A DNA stretch of 64,000 nucleotides from positions 2,232,001-2,296,000 of the forward strand of contig NZ_CP070501.1 in NCBI RefSeq assembly GCF_018308945.1, written 5' to 3'. The DNA comes from Agrococcus sp. Marseille-Q4369 (lineage in GTDB: Bacteria > Actinomycetota > Actinomycetes > Actinomycetales > Microbacteriaceae). Numbering within the stretch: the stretch's first letter is position 1; the number at the start of each line of letters is the position of its first letter. A model generated the notes under the pieces. It ran no database searches, had not been told where the DNA came from, and saw only the letters and a program-made list of their open reading frames with translations. The position numbers were made by a program, and so were the translations under genes. Shown here piece by piece: positions 50,192 to 58,558 of this stretch.

Positions 50192-50216
50192 CGTCCGGTT
50201 GCCGTCGCACGGCAGC

Positions 50217-50288
<72 letters not shown>

Positions 50289-50326
50289 CGCGTTCGCTCG
50301 ACGCTTCGAGCTCGGGTGGGCGTCCT

Positions 50327-50400
50327 GGCGGGGTAGCTCAGTTGGTGAGAGCGCACGACTCATAATCGTGAGGTCGCGGGTTCGAACCCCGCCCTCGCTA
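50327..50400 (+). tRNA. tRNA-Met (anticodon CAT)
   Basis: Acceptor GGCGGGG pairs with CCTCGCT through two G-U pairs, D arm GCTCAGTTGGTGAGAGC, anticodon stem CACGA/TCGTG with loop CTCATAA, T arm GCGGGTTCGAACCCCGC, discriminator A. It lacks the three G-C pairs of the initiator anticodon stem, so it is elongator Met or, if lysidine-modified, Ile2. Confidence 0.93.
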
Positions 50401-50413
50401 CCGCTGGAGACGC

Positions 50414-50441
50414 AGGGGATCGGGCTGACGCCCGATCCCCT
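50414..50441 (+). terminator. hairpin terminator after tRNA-Met
   Basis: AGGGGATCGGGC and GCCCGATCCCCT form a perfect 12-bp stem with loop TGAC, 13 bases after the tRNA. Confidence 0.85.
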
Positions 50442-50551
50442 CCTCCGTTCCCGCACCCCCCCGAATCGGGGCATGGACGCGCGTCCCGGTCGGGAGTAGC
50501 GTGCATGCCACGACAGGCCGCGCAGCCTGCCTCGACACCGAGGAGGACGCT

Positions 50552-51556
50552 TTGTCCACGATCGCGCGACGGACGATGTCGTCCTCGCTCACGGCCAAGC
50601 CGTCGAAGCACCGCCACGAGGTGCCGGTCCGCACCCAGGTCTCGTGGCCGACCGCCGCGCGGCCCTTCGTGACCGACGGCGGGCTCGAGACCGACCTCAT
50701 CCACAACCGCGGCGAGGAGCTGCCCGGGTTCGCCGCCTACCCGCTCGTGCGCACCGAGCGCGGTCGCGCGCTGCTCGAGGAGTACTTCGACGGCTACGCG
50801 GCCATCGCGCGCGAGCACGGCACCGGCCTCGTGCTCGAGACGCCCACGTGGCGCCCGAGCGCCGATTGGGGCGCGCGGCTCGGCGACTCGCGCCGAGAGC
50901 TCTACGACGTGAACGTGCAGGCCGTGCACCACCTCCTGCGGCTCCGCGAGGAGCGCTACGACGACATCGCCGACGTGCTCATCAGCGGCGCGATGGGGCC
51001 GCGCGCAGACGCCTACGCCGACATCCCGCCGATCGATCCCGACGACGCGCAGATGTACCACGAGCGGCAGATCGACGCCTTCGCCGAGGGCGGCGTCGAC
51101 CTCGTCACCGCCTTCACGCTCTCCGACCCGGGGGAGGCGGTCGGCCTCGCCCGCGCCGCGTTCTACCACGGGCTCCCCGTCGTGATCGGCTTCACCCTCG
51201 AGGCCGACGGGCGGCTGCGCGGCGGCATGCCGCTGCGGGAGGCGATCGAGGTCGTCGACGCCGAGACCGACACCGTCCACTACATGCTCAACTGCGCGCA
51301 TCCGCAGCACATCCTCCGCGGCCTCGACGAGGGCGCGTGGCGGCGGCGCATCGTGAGCGTGCGCTACAACGCCTCGACCCGCACGCACGCCGAGCTCGAC
51401 CGCGCGACGACGATCGACGCCGGCGACATCGGCGAGCTGCGGCGCGGGCACGACGAGCTGCGCGCGCAGCTGCCGAACCTCGCGATCATCGGCGGCTGCT
51501 GCGGCACCGACGCCCGCCACATCGCCGCCCTCTGGGAGGATCGCGCCACTGCCTAG
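50552..51556 (+). CDS. homocysteine S-methyltransferase family protein
   Basis: A 334-residue protein of the homocysteine methyltransferase fold. The zinc-binding cysteines are visible in MLNCAHPQHI (about residue 248) and GGCCGTDARHIAAL near the C-terminus, and the start of the barrel in FVTDGGLETDLIHNRG. The family methylates homocysteine or selenohomocysteine from donors such as S-methylmethionine; the donor here is unknown. The TTG start follows AGGAGG at 6 bases. Alternative ATG 8 codons later. Confidence 0.88.
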   Translation: MSTIARRTMSSSLTAKPSKHRHEVPVRTQVSWPTAARPFVTDGGLETDLIHNRGEELPGFAAYPLVRTERGRALLEEYFDGYAAIAREHGTGLVLETPTWRPSADWGARLGDSRRELYDVNVQAVHHLLRLREERYDDIADVLISGAMGPRADAYADIPPIDPDDAQMYHERQIDAFAEGGVDLVTAFTLSDPGEAVGLARAAFYHGLPVVIGFTLEADGRLRGGMPLREAIEVVDAETDTVHYMLNCAHPQHILRGLDEGAWRRRIVSVRYNASTRTHAELDRATTIDAGDIGELRRGHDELRAQLPNLAIIGGCCGTDARHIAALWEDRATA

Positions 51557-51559
51557 ACT
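51554..51559 (+). promoter_or_regulatory. -10 hexamer TAGACT of the HadA/HadB-like/murB operon
   Basis: TAGACT ends 6 bases before the GTG at 51566 and includes the stop codon (TAG) of the methyltransferase gene. Confidence 0.45.
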
Positions 51560-51565
51560 GGCTCC

Positions 51566-52015
51566 GTGCCAGTCAACCCCGAGATCCAGGGCAGGCAGTA
51601 CCCGCCCACGCCGCCCTACCTCGTCGGCCGCGAGAAGGTGCGCGAGTTCGCGCGCGCCGTGCAGGCCGAGCACCCGCTGCACCACGACGTCGACGCCGCT
51701 CGCGCCGCGGGCCACGCCGATGTCATCGCACCGCCGACGTTCCCCATCGTCATCCAGCAGCTCACCTGGAACCAGCTGCTCGACGACCCGGCCGCCGGCA
51801 TCGTGCTCGAGCGCATCGTGCACGGCGACCAGCGATTCACGGCCACGCGCGCGATCGTCGCCGGCGACGAGCTCACGGGGCAGCTGACCGTCACGCGCGT
51901 GCGCTCGCTCGGCGGGAACGACATGGTCACGTGCGAGACGCGCGTGACGGATGCGGCGGGCGAGCACGTGGTCACGGCCACGTCGTCGCTCGTCGTGGCT
52001 GGGGAGGCCGCGTGA
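51566..52015 (+). CDS. HadA-like FAS1-type MaoC dehydratase subunit
   Basis: A 149-residue hotdog-fold protein of the FAS1_DH_region/MaoC_dehydrat_N type: YLVGREKVREFARAVQAEHPLHHD, IAPPTFPIVIQQL and ERIVHGDQRFTATRAI. It resembles the non-catalytic HadA/HadC subunits of mycobacterial hydroxyacyl-ACP dehydratases. Its stop overlaps the start of the HadB-like gene by 4 bases, so the pair forms a heterodimer as in mycobacteria. Confidence 0.9.
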   Translation: MPVNPEIQGRQYPPTPPYLVGREKVREFARAVQAEHPLHHDVDAARAAGHADVIAPPTFPIVIQQLTWNQLLDDPAAGIVLERIVHGDQRFTATRAIVAGDELTGQLTVTRVRSLGGNDMVTCETRVTDAAGEHVVTATSSLVVAGEAA

Positions 52016-52425
52016 GCGCGCTCGTCGGCCTCGAGGTGGGCCAGGTCGTCGCCGAGCGCGACGTCGTCCTCTCGCGCGAGTCGCTCGTGCGCTACGCCGG
52101 GGCGTCCGGCGACTTCAACCCCATCCACTACCGCGACGACGTCGCCGCGGCGGTCGGCCTGCCGGGAGTGCTCGCGCACGGCATGCTCACGATGGGCGTC
52201 TCGGTGCAGCCGGTCGTCGACTGGGCGGGGCCCGACCGCATCCTCGACTACCAGGTGAGGTTCACGCGCCCGGTCGTCGTCGACCCCGAGGCGGGCGCTG
52301 CGCTGCACGTGGTCGCGAAGGTCGGCCAGCTCGGCGAGGGCACGGCGCGCATCGACCTCACCGTGACGTCGGCCGAGCAGACCGTGCTTGGCAAGGCGCA
52401 GGTCGTCGTGAAGACCGACGGATGA
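52012..52425 (+). CDS. HadB-like MaoC dehydratase, catalytic subunit
   Basis: A 137-residue hotdog-fold hydratase with the MaoC catalytic motif YAGASGDFNPIHYRDD (Asp and His of the active site) and GVLAHGMLTMG. It is the likely catalytic partner of the preceding HadA-like protein, acting on 3-hydroxyacyl-ACP or -CoA. The organism type is not expected to make mycolic acids, so the pair presumably serves ordinary fatty-acid elongation. Confidence 0.91.
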   Translation: MSALVGLEVGQVVAERDVVLSRESLVRYAGASGDFNPIHYRDDVAAAVGLPGVLAHGMLTMGVSVQPVVDWAGPDRILDYQVRFTRPVVVDPEAGAALHVVAKVGQLGEGTARIDLTVTSAEQTVLGKAQVVVKTDG

Positions 52426-53585
52426 GCGGCCCGCACCGGCTCGCCGACGCGACGACCATGCGGGTCGGCGGGGAAGCCGCGCGCTGGATCGAGGCCACGA
52501 CGCGCGAGGAGGTCGCGGCCGCCTACGCCGAGGCCATCGCCGACGACCACGAGCCGCTGCTGCTGCTCGGCGGCGGCTCGAACACGGTCGCGTCGTCCGA
52601 GCCCTTCGAGGGCACCGTGCTCCGGATCGCGACCCGAGGCATCCGCACCCTGCCCGCCGCACCGCCGCCGCACCGCCCCGCTGGGGAGGAGCCGCCGCCG
52701 GACGACTCGGTCGTGCTGCGCGTCGAGGCGGGCGAGCCGTGGGACGCGCTCGTCGAGCGCACCGTCGAGGAGGGGCTCGCGGGCATCGAGGCGCTGAGCG
52801 GCGTGCCTGGCTCGACCGGCGCCGCGCCCATCCAGAACATCGGCGCCTACGGCCAGGAGCTCTCGTCGACGCTCGTCGGTCTCGAGCTGCTCTGTGTGAG
52901 TGAAGACAGCGCCGAGTCGCTCGAGACCCGGTTCGTGCCCGCGGCCGAGCTGCGGCTCGGCTACCGCGACTCTGCGATCAAGCAAGGCGTGCTGCAGGGC
53001 GTCGTGCTCTCGGTCGACCTGCGCCTGCGGCGCTCGGCCGACGGTCGCAGCCAGCCGATCGCCTACCAGCAGCTCGCGTCGGCGCTCGGTGTCGAGCTCG
53101 GCACGCGGGTGCCGCTCGTCGACGTGCGCGCCTCGGTGCTCGCGCTCCGCTCCTCGAAGGGCATGGTGCTCTCGGACGACCCCGATTCGACGAGCGCCGG
53201 GTCGTTCTTCACGAACCCGATCGTGTCGGCGCGCTTCGCCGCGGGGCTGCCCGACGACGCGCCGCGCTGGTCGGTCGCCCCCGAGCCGCAGCCGGTCGTG
53301 CTGCCGCTCGGCGCCGACGACGCGGTGCCGCCGCTCGAGCGGCCCGTGCCGCGCGTGAAGCTCTCGGCCGCGTGGCTCATCGAGCACTCGGGCATCGGCC
53401 GCGGCTTCTCGCTCCCTGGCTCGCGCGCCGCCATCTCGACGAAGCACACCCTCGCGCTGACGAACCGCGGCGGCGCGACGGGCGAGGAGATCGCCGAGCT
53501 CGCGCGCTTCGTGCAGGCGCGCGTCGAGAACCAGTGGGGCGTGCACCTCGTGCCGGAGCCCGTGCTCGTCGGCCTGCAGCTCTAG
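52422..53585 (+). CDS. murB: UDP-N-acetylenolpyruvoylglucosamine reductase
   Basis: A 387-residue FAD enzyme of peptidoglycan precursor synthesis. Motifs: TTMRVGGEAARWIEA, LLLGGGSNTVAS (flavin-binding), SGVPGSTGAAPIQNIGAYGQEL, LGYRDSAIK, SAGSFFTNPIVS with the catalytic Ser, AAWLIEHSGIGRGF and STKHTLALTNRG. It is type I-like and long, with a Pro-rich insert at about residues 85-105. It overlaps the HadB-like gene by 4 bases; the hadAB-murB order is known in actinobacteria. Confidence 0.95.
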   Translation: MSGPHRLADATTMRVGGEAARWIEATTREEVAAAYAEAIADDHEPLLLLGGGSNTVASSEPFEGTVLRIATRGIRTLPAAPPPHRPAGEEPPPDDSVVLRVEAGEPWDALVERTVEEGLAGIEALSGVPGSTGAAPIQNIGAYGQELSSTLVGLELLCVSEDSAESLETRFVPAAELRLGYRDSAIKQGVLQGVVLSVDLRLRRSADGRSQPIAYQQLASALGVELGTRVPLVDVRASVLALRSSKGMVLSDDPDSTSAGSFFTNPIVSARFAAGLPDDAPRWSVAPEPQPVVLPLGADDAVPPLERPVPRVKLSAAWLIEHSGIGRGFSLPGSRAAISTKHTLALTNRGGATGEEIAELARFVQARVENQWGVHLVPEPVLVGLQL

Positions 53586-53624
53586 CGCGGGAATGGCCGC
53601 GCCGCGAGCGCGGTTGCCGCTCGC

Positions 53625-54047
53625 ATGACCGCACCCGTGCAGCTGCGCCTCGTCGTCGAGGCGGAGGACTTCGAGGCCGCGCTCGCGTTCTACCGCGATG
53701 CGCTCGGCCTGCCCGAGATCGCGGCGTTCGAGGGCGACGGCGAGGCGCGCGTCGCGATCCTCGACGCCGGCCGCGCGACGCTCGAGCTCGCGAACCCCGC
53801 GCAGAAGCGCATGATCGATGGCATCGAGGCAGGCGGGCGACAGAGCCCGCGCATCCGCGTCGCCTTCGAGGTCGACGACGCCGAAGGCGCGACGCGCCGG
53901 CTCGAGACGGCCGGCGCGACGGTGATCGCCGAGCCCGTCGAGACGCCGTGGCGCTCGCGGAACTCGCGGCTCGAGGGCCCCGCCGATCTCACGCTCACGC
54001 TCTTCGAGGAGCAGGGCGGCGAGGAGCACTTCGTCCCGCTGGGCTGA
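53625..54047 (+). CDS. VOC (glyoxalase/bleomycin resistance) superfamily protein
   Basis: A 140-residue protein with two beta-alpha-beta-beta-beta modules: QLRLVVEAEDFEAALAFYRDALGLP and RIRVAFEVDDAEGATRRLETAG, ending in LTLFEEQGG. The substrate is unknown. It stands alone, convergent with the response regulator gene. Confidence 0.88.
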   Translation: MTAPVQLRLVVEAEDFEAALAFYRDALGLPEIAAFEGDGEARVAILDAGRATLELANPAQKRMIDGIEAGGRQSPRIRVAFEVDDAEGATRRLETAGATVIAEPVETPWRSRNSRLEGPADLTLTLFEEQGGEEHFVPLG

Positions 54048-54061
54048 CGCCGGCCGCAGCG

Positions 54062-54676
54062 TCAGAGCAAGCCGCGCTCGAGCGCGACCGCGACCGCCGA
54101 GGTGCGATCGCGCACGCCGAGCTTCGCGAAGATCGACTGCACGTGCGTCTTCACGGTCGCCTCGCCGATGAACAGGGCCCGGCCGATCGCCGCGTTCGTC
54201 GCGCCCGCCTTCATGCGCTCGAGCACCTCCCGCTCGCGCGCCGAGAGGGCGATCGCCAGGCCGCGCTGGCGATCGGCGATCGCTCGAGCGACGGTCGGCG
54301 CCATCGCCCGCTCGCCGCGCGCGACGGCGCGCACGGCGGCGAAGATCTCGAGCGGCGGCGCCGCCTTGAGCAGGTAGCCGGTCGCGCCCGCCTCCGTCGC
54401 GGCGAGGATGTCGGCGTCGGAGTCGTAGGTCGTGAGCACGAGCACCCGCGTCTCCGGGAACTCGGCAAGGATCCGCCGGGTCGCCTCGGCGCCGCCGACC
54501 CCCGGCATGCGGAGGTCCGTGAGCACGACGTCCGGGCGCTCCTGCCGCGCGAGCGCGATGAGCGCCTCGCCGTCGGCCGCTTGCCCGACGACCTCGATGT
54601 CGGGCGCCTCGGCGAGCAGCGCCGCGAGCCCGCCACGCACGACGGGGTGGTCGTCGGCGACCGCGACGCGGATCAC
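54062..54676 (-). CDS. NarL/FixJ-type response regulator
   Basis: A 204-residue regulator. Receiver domain (residues 1-118) with acidic pocket VADDHP, phosphorylation site DVVLTDLRMPG (Asp near residue 52) and Lys in YLLKAAPP. The C-terminal LuxR helix-turn-helix is seen as LSAREREVLERMKAGATNAAIGRALFIGEATVKTHVQSIFAKL. The GTG start overlaps the kinase stop by 4 bases. It is the last gene of an ABC exporter/two-component operon and probably controls it. Confidence 0.95.
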   Translation of the reverse strand: MIRVAVADDHPVVRGGLAALLAEAPDIEVVGQAADGEALIALARQERPDVVLTDLRMPGVGGAEATRRILAEFPETRVLVLTTYDSDADILAATEAGATGYLLKAAPPLEIFAAVRAVARGERAMAPTVARAIADRQRGLAIALSAREREVLERMKAGATNAAIGRALFIGEATVKTHVQSIFAKLGVRDRTSAVAVALERGLL

Positions 54677-55845
54677 GGCGCCCCCGCCCCGAGCCGGGCG
54701 ACCACGCGCGTGCCCGCGGGGGAGGTGTCGATCTCGAGGCTGCCGCCCGCGAGCGACATCCGCTCGTCGAGTCCCTGCAGCCCGAGCCCCCGCCGCACCG
54801 CCGCGCGGTCGAACCCGCGCCCGTCGTCGGCGACCTCGAGCCGCACGCCCGACGCATCCGCCGTGAGGGTCACGCCGACGCTCGCCGCGCGGGCGTGCTT
54901 GCGCACGTTCGCAAGCGACTCCTGCGCGGTGCGCAGCAGCGCCGCCTGCGCGTCGACCGGCAGCTCGACCGCGACGGCCTCGACCCGCACCGCGATGCCG
55001 GTCTCGGCCGCGAAGCGCTCGCCGAGCCGCTCGAGTGCGACCGGCAGCCCGTCGTCGAGCCCGACGGGCGCGTTCGCCGCGACGAGTCCGCGCACCTCGG
55101 CGAGCGCCCCCTGCGCGAGCTCCTCGACCGCGGCGAGCGTCGCCGCGTCGGCACCGCGGCGCTGCGCGAGCATCGCGATGGCGGCGAGGTCCTGCGCGAT
55201 CGTGTCGTGCAGGTCGCGGGCGATGCGCGCGCGCTCGGCGGCCGTCGCGTGCTCCCCGCTCAAGCGAGCGATCGAGGCCTGTGCGGCCTCGAGCTCGGCG
55301 ATGAGCCGGTCGCGCTCCTCGGTCGCGCGAGCGAGCCCCGAGATCCATAGGCCGATGACCATGCTGAACGCGAAGCTGAGCGACTGCGTCGTCGCGAGCA
55401 GCAGCGTGTCGCCCCCGCGGAGCCAGAACGCGGCGAGCACGGCGCCGAAGAGCCCGACGTTCGCGATCACGGCGCGGCGGATGCTGTCGCACGACGAGAC
55501 CCACAGCAGCGGCGCGGCAAGCGCTTGCGCGCCGCCGAGCGGCGGATACGCGAAGGCCGCGACCGCGGTGCCGACGATCGCGGCGACCTGGAAGGCCGTG
55601 CTCGGCCGCTCCGCGAGCAGCGCCCTCCGCGCGACGGGATAGGCAGCACCGATCGTCAGCACGCCCGCGGCGCCGAGCGCGATCGACGGCAGGTCGCCCG
55701 CGAAGCCCGCGACCACGAGCAGCACGGCGACCCCGATGCCGGCGAACGCATCCCACATCCGTGGGTCCTCGATCGCCGTCGCGCGCACGCGAGCGGCGCC
55801 GGGAGCGCTCTCGCCCCCGGCGCGCACCGGCTCGCTCGCCGTCAT
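54673..55845 (-). CDS. NarL-system sensor histidine kinase (HisKA_3)
   Basis: A 390-residue kinase. Residues 30-170 hold about five to six membrane helices without a large extracellular domain. The dimerisation/phosphoacceptor motif is ERARIARDLHDTIAQDLAAIAM, and the HATPase domain ends with VRLEVADDGRGFDRAAVRRGLGLQGLDERM. GGAGG precedes the ATG. Intramembrane-sensing kinases of this type often respond to envelope stress or antibiotics and sit with ABC exporters, as here. Confidence 0.94.
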   Translation of the reverse strand: MTASEPVRAGGESAPGAARVRATAIEDPRMWDAFAGIGVAVLLVVAGFAGDLPSIALGAAGVLTIGAAYPVARRALLAERPSTAFQVAAIVGTAVAAFAYPPLGGAQALAAPLLWVSSCDSIRRAVIANVGLFGAVLAAFWLRGGDTLLLATTQSLSFAFSMVIGLWISGLARATEERDRLIAELEAAQASIARLSGEHATAAERARIARDLHDTIAQDLAAIAMLAQRRGADAATLAAVEELAQGALAEVRGLVAANAPVGLDDGLPVALERLGERFAAETGIAVRVEAVAVELPVDAQAALLRTAQESLANVRKHARAASVGVTLTADASGVRLEVADDGRGFDRAAVRRGLGLQGLDERMSLAGGSLEIDTSPAGTRVVARLGAGAP

Positions 55846-55857
55846 GTCATCCTCCGG

Positions 55858-56721
55858 TCAGCCCCGCTTGATCCAGCGGAACGTCAGCGCCGCCACCACG
55901 GTACCGACCACGGCCCAGATCCCGAGCGCCATCGCGACGCCCTGCAGGTTCCACGCCTCGCCGACCTCGAGGTGGTGGGCGATCTCGGGCAGCAGCGCGA
56001 AGCGCATCCCCTGCCCGACCCACGCGAGCGGGAAGAGGTTCGCGATCGTCTGCAGCCACTCCGGCAGCATCGGGAAGGCGAGGTAGATGCCCGAGATGAA
56101 CTGCAGGATGAGCGCGAGCGGGATGACGACGGCGGATGCGCTGCTCACGGTGCGGGGGATCTGCGCGACCGCGACGCCCAGCACCGCGAAGCACACGAGC
56201 GCGCCGAAGAAGACACACGCGAGCGTCGACCATCGCTCGGGCTCGGTCGGGAGCTCGATGCCGAACGCGCCGACCGCGACGGCGAGCAGGAGCGCCGCTT
56301 GCGCGAGCGAGGTGACGAGCAGCTGGCCGAGCTTGCCGAGGAAGTACGAGAGCACCGGCAGTGGCGTCGCGGCGAGCCGCTGCAGCGTGCCGTCGTTGCG
56401 CTCGACCGCGATCTCGATGCCGAGGTTCTGCACGCCCGAGAGGAACACGCCCGCGGCGAGCATCGCGGGCAGGTAGTAGTGCGCCTGCGTCACCTGCTGC
56501 CCGTCGAGCTCGAGCAGCGGGGGCAGCGAGCCGAACGCGCTCGCGAAGATCACGAACAGCAGCACGGGGAACAGGAACGTGAAGACGAGCGCGTCGCTGC
56601 GCCGGACGTACTGGAGCAGCTCGATGCGCACGCGGTCGGCGGCGCACCGCAGCGTGTGGCCGGGGCGGAGGCCGGTGCGCGCGGGCGCGACGCCGGCGGC
56701 GAGCGGGGTGATGGCGGTCAT
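55858..56721 (-). CDS. ABC-2 type exporter permease
   Basis: A 287-residue permease with six helices: LVFTFLFPVLLFVIFASAFG first and a C-terminal ALGIWAVVGTVVAALTFRWI. The ABC-2 feature QFISGIYLAFPMLPEWLQ precedes the last helices. The ATG overlaps the ATPase stop by 4 bases. The substrate is unknown. Confidence 0.92.
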   Translation of the reverse strand: MTAITPLAAGVAPARTGLRPGHTLRCAADRVRIELLQYVRRSDALVFTFLFPVLLFVIFASAFGSLPPLLELDGQQVTQAHYYLPAMLAAGVFLSGVQNLGIEIAVERNDGTLQRLAATPLPVLSYFLGKLGQLLVTSLAQAALLLAVAVGAFGIELPTEPERWSTLACVFFGALVCFAVLGVAVAQIPRTVSSASAVVIPLALILQFISGIYLAFPMLPEWLQTIANLFPLAWVGQGMRFALLPEIAHHLEVGEAWNLQGVAMALGIWAVVGTVVAALTFRWIKRG

Positions 56722-57581
56722 GCTGCAGCCTCCTCGGGCTGGTCGTCGGCGTCGTCGCCGATGAGGGAGAGGTAGACGTCCTCGAGCGAGGGGCGCACGA
56801 CTTCGAGGTCGCTCGGCTCCCCTCGCAGCTGCCGCACGACGGACGCGGGCTCGTGGGTGCGCACCTCGTGGTGACCCGACGCATCCGACCACCGCACGAT
56901 CGGCGTGCGCGCCTCGGCGCCGCCGATGCGATCGGTGCGATCGATCGCGAGCAGCCGCCCGCGCGCGATGATGCCCGCGCGGTCGGCGAGCTGCTCCGCC
57001 TCGTCGAGGTAGTGGGTCGTGAGCAGGATGGTCGTGCCGTCGGCCGCGACGTCGCGGATGAGCTCCCAGAAGGCGCGCCGCGCCTGCGGGTCGAACCCGG
57101 TGGTCGGCTCGTCGAGGAAGAGCACCTCCGGGCGGCCGATGATGCCGAGGGCGACGTCGACGCGGCGCTGCTGGCCGCCCGAGAGCTTGCCGACCCGACG
57201 CTTCGCGTGCTCGGCGAGCCCGACGGCGGCGATCGTCTCGTCGACGTCGCGGGCGGAGGGGAAGAGGCGCGCGAAGTGCGTGAGGATCTCGCGCACCGTG
57301 AGCGCGTCGGCCTGGCCGGTCGACTGCAGCACGACGCCGATGCGGCTGCGCCACGCGCGGTCGGCGTGCCTCGGGTCGACCCCGAGCACGCTCGCGGAGC
57401 CGCTCGTCGGCGTGCGGAAGCCCTCGAGCATCTCGACCGTCGTCGACTTGCCAGCGCCGTTGGGGCCGAGGAGCGCGAAGGTCTCGCCCGGCTCGATGCG
57501 GAAGGAGACGTCGTCGACGACGGTGCGCGCGCCGTAGCGCTTCGTGAGGCCGTCGGCGAGGACGGCGGGTGCGGTGGTCAT
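56718..57581 (-). CDS. ABC exporter ATP-binding protein
   Basis: A 287-residue ATPase of the drug/lantibiotic export type. Walker A LLGPNGAGKSTTVEMLEGF, Q-loop GVVLQSTGQ, signature LSGGQQRRVDVALGI and Walker B VLFLDEPTTGFDPQARR, with H-loop LTTHYLDEAEQL. The ATG at 57581 is the second in-frame start and removes a non-conserved leader. It begins the four-gene operon ATPase, permease, kinase, regulator. Confidence 0.94.
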   Translation of the reverse strand: MTTAPAVLADGLTKRYGARTVVDDVSFRIEPGETFALLGPNGAGKSTTVEMLEGFRTPTSGSASVLGVDPRHADRAWRSRIGVVLQSTGQADALTVREILTHFARLFPSARDVDETIAAVGLAEHAKRRVGKLSGGQQRRVDVALGIIGRPEVLFLDEPTTGFDPQARRAFWELIRDVAADGTTILLTTHYLDEAEQLADRAGIIARGRLLAIDRTDRIGGAEARTPIVRWSDASGHHEVRTHEPASVVRQLRGEPSDLEVVRPSLEDVYLSLIGDDADDQPEEAAA

Positions 57582-57641
57582 GGCACCAGGTTCGCGCGGG
57601 CCGCGGCCGGTTGCATCCACCGATCGGTGGGGCGGGGCGCC

Positions 57642-58541
57642 TCAGCCCAGCGTGCGAGCCAGCCAGTCGATCGCGGAGCGCCGGTGCTCGGCCGCGAGCC
57701 GCGAGCCGCCCGCGATCGCGTCGAGCCCGTGCGGCGCGCCCGGCACGACATCGAGCTGCACGTCGACGCCAGCGGCGCGCAGCCGCTCGGCATAGTCGAC
57801 GTCCTCCTCGTGGAAGAGGTCGAGGTCGCCGACACCGATCCACGCGTGCGGCAGCCCCCGCAGGTCGTCCCGGCGTGCGGGCACGGCGTGCTGGGGCACC
57901 GCCTCGGCGCCGGGCTCCCGCGCGAGGAGCGCGCGCCAGCCCAGCCGGTTCGAGCGGTTGTCCCACACGAAGTGCCGCTCGACGTCGAGCTCGGTGCGCG
58001 CGGCGGTGCGGTCGTCGAGCATCGGGCAGAAGAGCAGCTGCGCGACGGGCTGCGCGCCGCCGTCGTCGAGCAGGCGCTGCGCGAGCGAGGCGGCGATGCC
58101 CGCACCCGCGCTCTGCCCGCCGACGGCGAGGCGCTCGCGGCCCTGCGCCGCGAGCGCCGCGAAGACGCGCGCGCAGTCGTCGAGCGGCGCGGGGAAGGGA
58201 TGCTCGGGCGCGAGCCGGTAGTCGACGCTCACGACCGCGATCCCGACGCGCGCGGCGATCTCAGAGCACACGCGATCGTCCATGTGCGGCGCGCCGATGA
58301 TCATGCCGCCGCCGTGCACCCACAGCAGCACCGCGTCCGAGCGGATGCCCGGCGGCGCGTAGGTGCGCACGCGCACGCCCCCGAGGCGATCGCGACGGAT
58401 GCGCACGCCCGGCTCGCGCGGCCAGCGCATGAGCCGCGGCGCGACGCGGCCGAGCCGGCGGCCGATGGGGCGGCGCAGGTCGATGCCGGGGAGCGCCGTG
58501 ACGGCCTCGCGCAGCTCGGGGTCGACGCGCTCGAGGTCCAC
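57642..58541 (-). CDS. alpha/beta hydrolase (HSL-type esterase)
   Basis: A 299-residue esterase of the hormone-sensitive lipase group. Oxyanion-hole motif LLWVHGGGMIIG, nucleophile motif VGGQSAGAGIAASL, acid Asp in WIGVGDLDLFHEED and catalytic His in GAPHGLDAIA. No signal peptide. The GTG start lies 17 bases after the aminotransferase stop, so the two genes are probably co-transcribed. Confidence 0.92.
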   Translation of the reverse strand: MDLERVDPELREAVTALPGIDLRRPIGRRLGRVAPRLMRWPREPGVRIRRDRLGGVRVRTYAPPGIRSDAVLLWVHGGGMIIGAPHMDDRVCSEIAARVGIAVVSVDYRLAPEHPFPAPLDDCARVFAALAAQGRERLAVGGQSAGAGIAASLAQRLLDDGGAQPVAQLLFCPMLDDRTAARTELDVERHFVWDNRSNRLGWRALLAREPGAEAVPQHAVPARRDDLRGLPHAWIGVGDLDLFHEEDVDYAERLRAAGVDVQLDVVPGAPHGLDAIAGGSRLAAEHRRSAIDWLARTLG

Positions 58542-58558
58542 GGGGCTACACCACTGCG

